DNA from: Brevundimonas sp.
GTDB taxonomy: Bacteria; Pseudomonadota; Alphaproteobacteria; Caulobacterales; Caulobacteraceae
Length of the DNA stretch: 9,308 bases
Assembly: GCF_031082345.1 (NCBI RefSeq)
Contig: NZ_JAVHLH010000096.1
Span: 1 to 9,308 of the forward strand
Reading direction: 5' to 3'
Below, piece by piece: positions 1 to 5,764 of this stretch. The position numbers and the translations under genes were made by a program. The first letter of the stretch is position 1. Every line of letters begins with the position of its first letter. Below the pieces are notes generated by a model, which worked only from the letters and a program-made list of their open reading frames with translations, made no database searches and was not told the origin of the DNA.

Positions 1-1642
1 CCTTCAGGCGATGGGTGTCCTTGAAGGACATCTTGGCCGGCTTCTTCGGGGCGGCGGGGGCGACCGTGGCGGGGGCGGGCGCAGCCTCGGCGCGGCGCGC
101 GGCCTCCTTGTCCTGCGGGCGCGGATTGGCGCCCGGCTGGAGGAAGCCGGGGTTCTGGCGGATGAAGTCGGTCCAGCCGCCGGGCGTCTCGACGATGTCG
201 CCGCGACCGTTCATGGCGATGGTCGAGGTGGCCAGACGGTCGACGAAGTCGCGGTCGTGGCTGACCAGGATCAGGGTGCCGTCATACTGCTCGAGGAGCT
301 CCTCGAGCTTGTCGAGCGTGTCCATGTCGAGGTCGTTGGTCGGTTCGTCGAGAACCAGCATATTGGCCGGCTTGGCCAGGGCGCGGGCGAGCAGCAGGCG
401 GTTGCGTTCGCCGCCCGAGAGGGTCGAGATCGGCTGGCGCAGCTGGCCTTCCTGGAACAGGAAGTCCTTGGCGTAGGCGGCGACGTGCTTCGACACGCCG
501 CGCACCAGGATGGAGTCGCCGCCGCCGGGCGTCAGGGCGTCCCACAGGGTCATGTCGCTGCGCAGGCCCTCGCGGGACTGGTCGAGATAGACGGGGTCGA
601 GGTTGGAGCCGAGACGGACCGTCCCCGAGTCCGGGGCGAGCTCGCCCAGCAGGATCTTCACGAGGGTGGTCTTGCCCGCGCCATTGGGGCCGACGATGGC
701 CAGTCTGTCGCCGCGGATGACGCGGGTGGTGAAGGGCTTGATGACGATGCGGTCGCCGAACGCCTTGGTCACGCCCTTCAGTTCGGCGACCAGCTTGCCG
801 GAGGCCACGCCGGAGTCGACGCCCAGGTTGAGCTCTCGCGGCAGGTCGCGGACGCGCTCCGAGCGGTCGGCGCGCATGGCGTCGAGGGCGCGCGCACGGC
901 CCTCGTTTCGGGTGCGTTGGGCGGTGATGGAGCGATAGAAGGTGTAGGTCTCGCGCTCGATCGCCTTGTTCAGGCGGCGCAGGGACTCGGCCTCCTCCTC
1001 CATGACCTTGGCCGCCCATTCGTCGAAGGCGGCGAAGCCCTTGTTGAGGGTGCGGACGCGGCGGCCTTCGAGCCAGTGGCACGACTGGGTGACGCGGTTG
1101 AGGAAGGCGCGGTCGTGGCTGACCACCAGCACGGCGAAGCGGGCGCTGAGCAGCTCGTTCTCGAGCAGTTCGATGGCCAGGATGTCGAGGTGGTTGGTCG
1201 GTTCGTCGAGGAGGAGGAGGTCGGGCTCTTCCGCGAAGGCCTTGGCCAGGGCGGCGCGGCGGATTTCGCCCCCGGACAGGTTCACGGCAGGCTTGGCCGG
1301 GTCGAGGCCGAAGGTGGTCAGCCAGGCCTCGGCGGTCCACGGCTGGGCGTCGCAGGACACGGCGTAGTCGAGCAGGGTCTCGCCGGTGATGACCGGCTCC
1401 TGCGGCACATAGGCGAAACGGGTTCCGGCCTGGACGGAGCGGTCGCCGGCGTCGGGTTCGACGAGGCCCATGACCAGCTTCATCAGGGTCGACTTGCCGG
1501 CGCCGTTGCGGCCGACGAGGGCGGCCCGGGTGCGCGGCTCGATGGCGATATCCACGCCGTCGAACAGGGGGCGCGGCCCGTCCTGAAGACGGACGTCCTT
1601 GAGCGCGACGAGAGGGGGTCTTCCGGGGGACTTGGCGGCCAT
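1..1642 (-). CDS. uup: ABC-F family ATPase, Uup-like (3' end outside window)
   Basis: This soluble, duplicated ATP-binding protein belongs to the ABC-F class, whose members act on the ribosome or on nucleic acid and not in membrane transport. Two complete nucleotide-binding domains are visible. The first has Walker A GRNGAGKST (about residues 45-52), signature LSGGE (122-126), Walker B LLLLDEPTNHLD and VVSHDR. The second has GPNGAGKTT (about 318-326), LSGGERNRL (about 408) and VLDEPTNDLD, then LVSHDRDF. No membrane segment is present. The linker between domains is charged and helical, and the C-terminus turns Ala/Pro/Lys-rich before the window ends, as in Uup proteins with a C-terminal DNA-binding tail. 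About 547 codons are seen. The ATG at 1642 has no Shine-Dalgarno in front and lies 9 bases after a TATAGC -10-like hexamer, so the mRNA may be nearly leaderless. The gene is divergent from the YcgN gene. ABC-F class is nearly certain; the Uup subgroup is likely from the LKDVRLQDGPRPLFDGV start. Confidence 0.93.
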   Translation of the reverse strand, partial: MAAKSPGRPPLVALKDVRLQDGPRPLFDGVDIAIEPRTRAALVGRNGAGKSTLMKLVMGLVEPDAGDRSVQAGTRFAYVPQEPVITGETLLDYAVSCDAQPWTAEAWLTTFGLDPAKPAVNLSGGEIRRAALAKAFAEEPDLLLLDEPTNHLDILAIELLENELLSARFAVLVVSHDRAFLNRVTQSCHWLEGRRVRTLNKGFAAFDEWAAKVMEEEAESLRRLNKAIERETYTFYRSITAQRTRNEGRARALDAMRADRSERVRDLPRELNLGVDSGVASGKLVAELKGVTKAFGDRIVIKPFTTRVIRGDRLAIVGPNGAGKTTLVKILLGELAPDSGTVRLGSNLDPVYLDQSREGLRSDMTLWDALTPGGGDSILVRGVSKHVAAYAKDFLFQEGQLRQPISTLSGGERNRLLLARALAKPANMLVLDEPTNDLDMDTLDKLEELLEQYDGTLILVSHDRDFVDRLATSTIAMNGRGDIVETPGGWTDFIRQNPGFLQPGANPRPQDKEAARRAEAAPAPATVAPAAPKKPAKMSFKDTHRLK

Positions 1643-1659
1643 GAGGCGGGGGCTATAGA
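1632..1659 (+). promoter_or_regulatory. Candidate sigma70-type promoter for the YcgN gene
   Basis: TTGGCG (1632-1637), a 16-base spacer and TATAGA (1654-1659) lie about 80 bases before the YcgN start. The -35 element would sit inside the first codons of the divergent ABC-F gene. The CTATAG core is palindromic, so it could also serve as a -10 (TATAGC) for the ABC-F gene on the other strand, though no good -35 is seen there. The call rests on hexamer similarity only. Confidence 0.3.
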
Positions 1660-1737
1660 CCGGGCGACGCCGGTCCGCCACCCGCGTGAAGGACGACCGT
1701 GCGGACGCGGCGGGCGACAGGCGGAGTTGATCGGCGT

Positions 1738-2217
1738 ATGAGGCCGCCGATGGAACAACCCTTCTGGCAAACCAAGCGCCTGGAACAGATGACGCGCCCG
1801 GAGTGGGAGAGCCTGTGCGACGGCTGCGGCCTGTGCTGTCTGGTGCGGTTCGAGGACGAGGACACAGGCAAGGTCGTCCCGACGCGGGTCCACTGCAAGC
1901 TGTTCGATCCGGCAAGCTGCACCTGTTCAGACTACGCCAACCGTCGGGCGCAGGTGCCGGATTGCATCAAGCTGACGCCGTGGAACATCGAGCTTCTGGG
2001 ATGGATGCCGAAGTCCTGCGCCTATCGCCGCATCCACGAGGGGCGGGGGCTCGCCAACTGGCACCCGCTGGTGTCCGGGGATCCGGAAAGCGTGCACGAG
2101 GCCGGCGTTTCGGTGCGCGGGCAGACGGTGTCGGAGCTGGTGCTGAAGGATCCGGAGGATGCGCTCGACTTCGAGGCACCCGAATGGATCGAGGAACGCG
2201 GCGGCGAGGAAGACTGA
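1738..2217 (+). CDS. ycgN: YcgN/UPF0260 family cysteine-cluster protein (YkgJ-type metal-binding domain)
   Basis: This small soluble protein of about 159 residues has the conserved cysteine pattern of the YcgN/YkgJ zinc- or iron-chelating family. Near the N-terminus are [19 protein letters not shown] and then [23 protein letters not shown] segment follows, then [10 protein letters not shown], the CAYR motif and LANWHPL. The biochemical role of the family is not settled; metal binding is inferred from the cysteines. ATG 1738 was chosen because GGAG lies 11 bases upstream (1723-1726). An in-frame ATG at 1750 would give MEQPFWQ and matches the usual short N-terminus of the family, so it is a real alternative. 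A GTG at 1699 is less likely. The gene is divergent from the ABC-F gene and is followed by 251 bases before the phage-type operon. It looks like a normal chromosomal flank and not part of the GTA. Confidence 0.9.
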   Translation: MRPPMEQPFWQTKRLEQMTRPEWESLCDGCGLCCLVRFEDEDTGKVVPTRVHCKLFDPASCTCSDYANRRAQVPDCIKLTPWNIELLGWMPKSCAYRRIHEGRGLANWHPLVSGDPESVHEAGVSVRGQTVSELVLKDPEDALDFEAPEWIEERGGEED

Positions 2218-2230
2218 TCGTCCGATCCCG

Positions 2231-2243
2231 ACGCGCGGCGCGT
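2231..2243. other. Short GC hairpin after the YcgN gene
   Basis: ACGCG, loop CGG, CGCGT forms a perfect 5-bp stem 13 bases after the YcgN stop. No run of T follows, so it is a poor intrinsic terminator. It could still mark the end of the chromosomal flank. Confidence 0.2.
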
Positions 2244-2257
2244 GACGCTGTGCTGGC

Positions 2258-2365
2258 CTTTCGTGGAATTATAGTCGGATTGGCGAGATTTAATTTCGTC
2301 AAATCAACGATATGAACTTTTCTCGACTCTATCTTTCCGCCGGATAACGCTGCCGGGGTATGATG
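2258..2365 (+). promoter_or_regulatory. AT-rich probable promoter region of the GTA operon
   Basis: This is the clearest AT-rich patch in an otherwise very GC-rich window, and it sits upstream of the portal gene, the first gene of the phage-type operon. Possible -10 elements are TATAGT (2270-2275) and TATGAT (2359-2364), but neither has a convincing -35 at 16-18 bases. That would fit a promoter needing an activator. In Caulobacter crescentus the GTA promoter is known to be driven by GafY together with IHF. No GafY site can be identified by eye. GTCGG(A/C) recurs at 2274, 2373 and 2381. Confidence 0.5.
2302..2314 (+). promoter_or_regulatory. Candidate IHF binding site
   Basis: AATCAACGATATG matches the IHF consensus WATCAANNNNTTR at every defined position except one (A for the first T of TTR). 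An A/T-rich tract containing TTTAATTT lies just upstream, as in strong IHF sites. It lies 155 bases before the portal start, inside the AT-rich control region. Confidence 0.5.
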
Positions 2366-2387
2366 TGGGCACGTCGGAAAGTCGGCT

Positions 2388-2449
2388 GAACGGCCCGGGA
2401 AGCGCGGGACGGTTCGAGCGACGGGTCTGACCCGATCGGCGGTTCGCCG
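2388..2449 (+). promoter_or_regulatory. Structured GC-rich leader: three successive stem-loops
   Basis: Three potential hairpins lie in a row between the AT-rich region and the portal ribosome binding site. The first pairs GAAC (2388) with GTTC (2415) and inner CCCG with CGGG. The second is the perfect 13-base dyad CGGGTCTGACCCG (2422-2434). The third is CGGCG, loop GTT, CGCCG (2437-2449). There is no T-run, so intrinsic termination is unproven. Pausing, attenuation, an operator or an antiterminator loading site are all possible. Confidence 0.35.
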
Positions 2450-2458
2450 GCCCTTCCT

Positions 2459-2462
2459 GGAG
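2459..2462 (+). promoter_or_regulatory. Ribosome binding site of the portal gene
   Basis: GGAG lies 6 bases before the ATG at 2469 and decides this start. It comes right after the leader stem-loops. Confidence 0.7.
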
Positions 2463-2468
2463 ATCACC

Positions 2469-3629
2469 ATGCTGAACTGGCGACGACCCTTCGGGGGGCG
2501 GCGGAGCCTCGCCGCGCCCGAGATCAAGGACAGCCGGGTCGGGCCGCTGATCGCCCTGACGAGCGCGGGGCGGCCGCGGTGGACGCCGAGGGACTATGCG
2601 CACCTGGCGACGGAAGGGTTTGCGCGTAACGCGGTCGCCTATCGCTGCGTCCGGATGGTCGCCGAGGCGGCGGCGTCGACGCCGCTGGCCGTGTTCGTCG
2701 ACGGGGTCAGACGCGACGATCATCGGCTGGCCCTGCTGCTGGCCCAGCCGAATCCGGAGCAGTCGGGCACGGAATGGCTGGAGGCGCTGTATGGCGGCTT
2801 GCAGACGGCGGGGAACGCCTATGTCGAAGCGGTCGGGGACGGCGACCCGGCGGAGCTTTGGACGCTTCGCCCCGACCGGGTGAAGGTGGTTCCGGGTCGC
2901 GCCGGCTGGCCGGAGGCCTATGAGTATTCCGTCGACGGCCGCTCGCTGCGGATCGGTCGGCAGGCGGACGGCTGGATGCCGGTGATGCAGCTGAAGCTGT
3001 TTCATCCGACCGATGACCACTACGGCTTTTCGCCGCTGGAGGCGGCGGCGGCGGCCATCGACGTGCACAACGCCTCGAGCGCCTGGAACAAGGCGCTGCT
3101 GGACAACTCCGCGCGGCCCAGTGGCGCGCTCGTCTACGGGGCCAAGGACGGCGAGCGGCTGACGGTCGAGCAGTTCGAGGCGCTGCGGGCGCAGATCGAG
3201 GACGCGCACGGCGGGTCCATGAACGCCGGACGGCCGATGATCCTGGAGGGCGGGCTCGACTGGAAGCCGATGAGCTGGACGCCGGCGGACATGGATTTCA
3301 TCGCCGGCAAACACGCGGCCGCCCGCGAGATCGCCCTGGCGTTCGGCGTGGCGCCGCAGCTGCTGGGGATCCCCGGAGACGCCACCTATTCGAACTATCG
3401 TGAGGCCAACGCGGCCTTCTGGCGCGGCACGGTGGCGCCGTTGGCGAGGAAGACCGCGGCGGCGCTGACGGCATGGTTGGGAAGCCGGTTCCCCGGCGCG
3501 AGGATCGAGGCCGACCTCGACGGCGTGCCGGCGCTTCAACCCGAGAGAGACGCGCTGTGGGCGCGGCTGGAAGCGGCCAGCTTCCTGACCAACGAGGAAC
3601 GGCGACGCATGGCGGGAGTGGGCGCGTGA
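2469..3629 (+). CDS. Phage portal protein, HK97 family (GTA g3)
   Basis: The dodecameric portal ring sits at one capsid vertex and is the DNA entry channel and docking site for the tail adaptor. The protein has 386 residues, the normal size for the family. Recognisable segments are RNAVAYRCVRMVAEAAASTPL (about 53-73), the middle NKALLDNSARPSGALV block, and the C-terminal stretch DFIAGKHAAAREIALAFGV followed by APQLLGIPGDATYSNYREA near residue 300, which is typical of HK97/GTA portals. GGAG at 2459-2462 lies 6 bases before the ATG, supporting this start. The stop TGA shares its A with the ATG of the next gene (TGATG), so translation is probably coupled. It is the first gene of the operon. The terminase that normally precedes it is missing. 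Confidence 0.95.
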   Translation: MLNWRRPFGGRRSLAAPEIKDSRVGPLIALTSAGRPRWTPRDYAHLATEGFARNAVAYRCVRMVAEAAASTPLAVFVDGVRRDDHRLALLLAQPNPEQSGTEWLEALYGGLQTAGNAYVEAVGDGDPAELWTLRPDRVKVVPGRAGWPEAYEYSVDGRSLRIGRQADGWMPVMQLKLFHPTDDHYGFSPLEAAAAAIDVHNASSAWNKALLDNSARPSGALVYGAKDGERLTVEQFEALRAQIEDAHGGSMNAGRPMILEGGLDWKPMSWTPADMDFIAGKHAAAREIALAFGVAPQLLGIPGDATYSNYREANAAFWRGTVAPLARKTAAALTAWLGSRFPGARIEADLDGVPALQPERDALWARLEAASFLTNEERRRMAGVGA

Positions 3630-3856
3630 TGGAGACGATGCGGAAGGTTCCGGTGGCGGTGATCGCGGCGCTGGCGGTGCAGACGGCCGGGGCGCTGATC
3701 TGGGCCGGCGGCGCGGCCGCGCGGATATCCGTGCTCGAGGGCCGGATGGTCGAGCATCGGCAGGTGGCCGAACGGCTGGCGCGGCTGGAAGAGCAGAGCA
3801 AGGCCACGCGGGCCGCGGTCGAGCGGATCGAGATCCGGCTGGAGCGCGGGCGATGA
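3629..3856 (+). CDS. Small membrane/coiled-coil GTA protein (g3.5-like)
   Basis: This 75-residue protein lies between portal and protease, the position of the small g3.5 gene of RcGTA. Residues 7-30 (VPVAVIAALAVQTAGALIWAG and following) form a hydrophobic membrane segment or signal anchor. Residues 33-75 are charged and heptad-like (ISVLEGRMVEHRQVAERLARLEE), predicting a coiled coil. The start ATG overlaps the portal stop (TGATG), and the stop overlaps the protease ATG (ATGA), so it is tightly embedded and surely translated with its neighbours. A second in-frame ATG exists at 3638. Its job is not known. A membrane-anchored coiled coil in a head operon could act in assembly at the membrane, or be a minor i-spanin-like factor, but that is speculation. 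The existence of the gene is well supported; the function is not. Confidence 0.8.
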   Translation: METMRKVPVAVIAALAVQTAGALIWAGGAAARISVLEGRMVEHRQVAERLARLEEQSKATRAAVERIEIRLERGR

Positions 3857-4365
3857 CCGGGCGCGCGGCGACGGTCGAAGCCGGCGATCCTGAGCGTGTT
3901 TCGGGTGAGCGCGGCGGCGGCCTGGCGATCGAGGGCTACGCTTCCCTGTGGGGCGTGGCTGACCTGAACGGGGACGTGCTCGCCAAGGGCGCTTTCGGGG
4001 GGAGTCTGGCTGGAACCGGAGCGCGGGGCGTGCGGATGTTGCACCAGCACGAAAGCCGCTCGCCCATCGGGGTGTGGGACGAGATGCGCGAGGATGACCG
4101 TGGCCTGTGGGTGCGCGGCCGGATCATGGACTGGTCGGCGGAGGCGCGGTTCGCCCAGGCGCTGTCGCGGGCCGGCGCGCTGGATGGGCTGTCGATCGGG
4201 TTCCGCAGCCGCAGGGCGCGCCGGGACGGCCGGCTGAGAGTGCTGGTCGAGGTGGCGCTGTGGGAGGTGTCGCTGGTGACGTTTCCCATGCTTCCCGGGG
4301 CGCGGTTCAGTGTGAAGGCGCAGGAAGGCGAAGGGTCGCCGGCGGCGTTCCGGGTAGGCGTCTAG
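3853..4365 (+). CDS. HK97-family prohead protease, peptidase U35 (GTA g4)
   Basis: This 170-residue serine protease processes the N-terminal scaffold (delta) region of the capsid protein inside the prohead. The family pattern is clear: IEGYASLWGVADLNGDVLAKGAF (27-49), RMLHQHE with candidate catalytic His64, LDGLSIGF with candidate nucleophile Ser114, and LWEVSLVTFPM with Glu138. The order and spacing match the His/Ser/Glu triad of HK97 gp4. The length is normal. The ATG overlaps the preceding TGA. The TAG stop overlaps the stop of the antisense lipoprotein gene within a shared CTAG at 4362-4365. In GTAs and HK97-like phages the capsid gene normally follows directly, but here it begins about 1.4 kb later, beyond two antisense genes. 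Confidence 0.94.
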   Translation: MTGRAATVEAGDPERVSGERGGGLAIEGYASLWGVADLNGDVLAKGAFGGSLAGTGARGVRMLHQHESRSPIGVWDEMREDDRGLWVRGRIMDWSAEARFAQALSRAGALDGLSIGFRSRRARRDGRLRVLVEVALWEVSLVTFPMLPGARFSVKAQEGEGSPAAFRVGV

Positions 4366-4760
4366 GGTCCGCGGCGATCAGGCAGCTGAACGATCTCGCT
4401 TTGAGGCACGACGCGGGCGATGCGGACGTTGCAGGTCCGGAGAACTGTGGCGTGGCTGCGAATATCCAGGTGCGCCGGATCGCCGATGCAGACGTCGGCG
4501 CTGTCCAGTCCGAAGGCTCGCAGTCCGATGCTGACATTGTTGGTGTCGCCGAGGCAGGCCGCGGAACCGGTCAGCAGGAGGGCTTCGCCGGTGCGGGTTC
4601 TGACATAGACGCCGTCGTCCGGTGCAAATTTGATCAGCCGGATCTCGGTCGGGGAGAAACAGCGGCGCGCCGAAGGTTCGGCGTTCAACGGCCCCTGGGC
4701 TTCCATGGGAGTGCAGCCGGTGATGACGAGAAGCGCAGCGAGTGTTCCAACCAGGCGCAT
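4362..4760 (-). CDS. Small cysteine-rich lipoprotein (resembles DUF6491), inserted in the GTA operon
   Basis: The 132-residue product has an N-terminal lipoprotein signal MRLVGTLAALLVITGC with lipobox I-T-G-C at Cys16, so it is probably anchored to a membrane facing the periplasm. The mature part has four cysteines (about 34, 69, 91, 110) in RCFSPTEIRLIKF, LTGSAACLG, DVCIGD and VLRTCNV. These could form two disulfides and recall the small Caulobacterales lipoproteins grouped as DUF6491; that family assignment is from memory of the pattern. The function is unknown. The start at 4760 is supported by AAGGA (4769-4773) 8 bases upstream and by the position of the signal peptide; longer in-frame starts would bury it. 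The gene runs against the phage operon and converges on the protease gene with overlapping stops. It is probably expressed separately from the particle genes. Confidence 0.8.
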   Translation of the reverse strand: MRLVGTLAALLVITGCTPMEAQGPLNAEPSARRCFSPTEIRLIKFAPDDGVYVRTRTGEALLLTGSAACLGDTNNVSIGLRAFGLDSADVCIGDPAHLDIRSHATVLRTCNVRIARVVPQSEIVQLPDRRGP

Positions 4761-4813
4761 GGTCGCGTTCCTTAAGGTTGAGCCCCGAGAGAGGGTCACA
4801 CGCTCCCGCTGAG

Positions 4814-4828
4814 CCGTCAAGCTGACGG
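4814..4828. other. Hairpin between the two antisense genes
   Basis: CCGTCA, loop AGC, TGACGG is a perfect 6-bp stem. It lies downstream of the minus-strand membrane-protein gene and about 55 bases upstream of the lipoprotein start. It lacks a T-run on either strand, so it could be a weak terminator, an operator, or a structured part of a shared transcript. Confidence 0.3.
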
Positions 4829-4851
4829 AACCGCCGGGAAAGGGGCGCCGG

Positions 4852-5649
4852 TCAGGAGTCCGAGGGTCGGACCTCAAGGCGGCCGAGGGATCTGGCGGCG
4901 CGGGCGAGGGCGGTCCTGACCATCGGCTTTCTCAACAGGGCCCCCAGCCAGAAGGCTGCGATCATCACCAGGAAGACGGAGGCGCGGGCGAACAGGACGG
5001 CCAGGAGCGCGACGGCGCCCGCCGCCACCCAGATTCCGATGAGCAGGGACTGGACGGCCTCGCGGTCGGGATCGGCTTCCGGCGCCACGGGCGGGGGATC
5101 CCGCACCAGAGGCTGAGGCCGCTCGTCCTGCAGGCGTTGAAGGGGGCCGCGATTGACGAGGCGAGGGTCTTCAGGTTGGGCCGGGTCGTGGTCGTCGTGC
5201 TGATGCAGGGCGAGCAGGGGGCTGGGGCGCATCAGGGCGGCGGGATCGAAGGCGACCGACTCGCCCTGATCGTTGAGGGTGAAGACCTGGTCGAAAGGAA
5301 CGCGTTCGAAGTCGATGCCCCGGGTGTCTTGGCCATAGGCGTCGCCGTGGAGGGCGAGCAGCCGGCCCTGCCTCAGCTCGACCTGGAAAGCGACCGGGTC
5401 GGGCAGGTCGCCGACCATGGCGTGAACCGTGCCGAAGACGCCGGTGGCGCGCTCTGCGGACAGGGGGCGGCGCGAGCTGACGATGATTTCGCTGAACAGA
5501 CCGGAGCCGGTGTTCCGGCGCGTACCGGGCAGGCTTTCCTCGAACTGACCGGCGAGGTCCGGCGCGATGTGGCGCAGGTCGTGGGCCATGGCGGCCATGA
5601 CCTCTCGCTCAAGCCTGGTGAAGCGGTCGCTCACGCAGCGGCCCCGCAT
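4852..5649 (-). CDS. Unrecognised protein with C-terminal membrane hairpin, inserted in the GTA operon
   Basis: I do not recognise this 265-residue protein. The N-terminal helix (TRLEREVMAAMAHDLRHIA, 11-29) is amphipathic. A likely globular part spans about 45-128, including VFGTVHAMVGDLPDPVAFQV and GDAYGQDTRGIDFERV. An acidic, His/Asp/Pro-rich linker (HQHDDHDPAQPEDP, about 149-162) follows. Two hydrophobic segments at about 202-220 and 223-239 form a probable membrane hairpin, followed by a basic tail (RKPMVRTALARAARSL), which suggests a cytoplasmic domain tethered to the inner membrane. The ATG at 5649 is chosen; GTG 5634 and ATG 5598 are possible, and none has a strong Shine-Dalgarno. Reading further upstream would overlap the capsid gene antisense and is unlikely. 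The stop lies 91 bases before the lipoprotein start on the same strand, so the two may form one small transcription unit. Confidence 0.72.
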   Translation of the reverse strand: MRGRCVSDRFTRLEREVMAAMAHDLRHIAPDLAGQFEESLPGTRRNTGSGLFSEIIVSSRRPLSAERATGVFGTVHAMVGDLPDPVAFQVELRQGRLLALHGDAYGQDTRGIDFERVPFDQVFTLNDQGESVAFDPAALMRPSPLLALHQHDDHDPAQPEDPRLVNRGPLQRLQDERPQPLVRDPPPVAPEADPDREAVQSLLIGIWVAAGAVALLAVLFARASVFLVMIAAFWLGALLRKPMVRTALARAARSLGRLEVRPSDS

Positions 5650-5764
5650 GCATCGCGCCGCCTGACCGGCCCATGGCGACGGCCCGGCGACAAGAATTTT
5701 CCAATGGGGCCGTTCACGCCCCGACCCTAACCGCAACCCGCGGTTCCTGAAAACCGGAGACACC
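5650..5764. promoter_or_regulatory. Divergent intergenic region before the capsid gene
   Basis: These 115 bases separate the minus-strand membrane-protein gene from the capsid gene, so any promoter for that gene must lie here or in the capsid coding region. A short A/T-rich run (5692-5702, AAGAATTTTCC) is the only candidate core, and no clear -10/-35 pair is seen. The capsid ribosome binding site GGAG is at 5756-5759, 5 bases before the ATG. Confidence 0.35.

Noticed and set aside
11..1741. Long plus-strand open frame of 576 codons
   Set aside because: It is antisense to the ABC-F gene, whose Walker and signature motifs are intact. Its translation is Gly/Val/Gln-rich with no domain, as expected for an antisense shadow in GC-rich DNA.
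2244..2275. GTGACG at 2242-2247 with TATAGT at 2270-2275 as a sigma70 promoter
   Set aside because: The spacer would be 22 bases, too long for a normal promoter.
2304..3539. Minus-strand open frame opposite the portal gene
   Set aside because: The translation is Arg/Pro/His-rich and low in complexity, lying antisense to a clear portal protein.
4107..4775. Plus-strand frame running from within the protease past its stop
   Set aside because: It overlaps the protease in another frame and then lies antisense to the lipoprotein gene. Its composition is shadow-like.
5137..5730. Plus-strand open frame opposite the membrane-hairpin gene
   Set aside because: It has the Gly/Val/Glu-rich composition typical of antisense frames and no ribosome binding site. 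The minus-strand frame has membrane segments and a believable domain layout.
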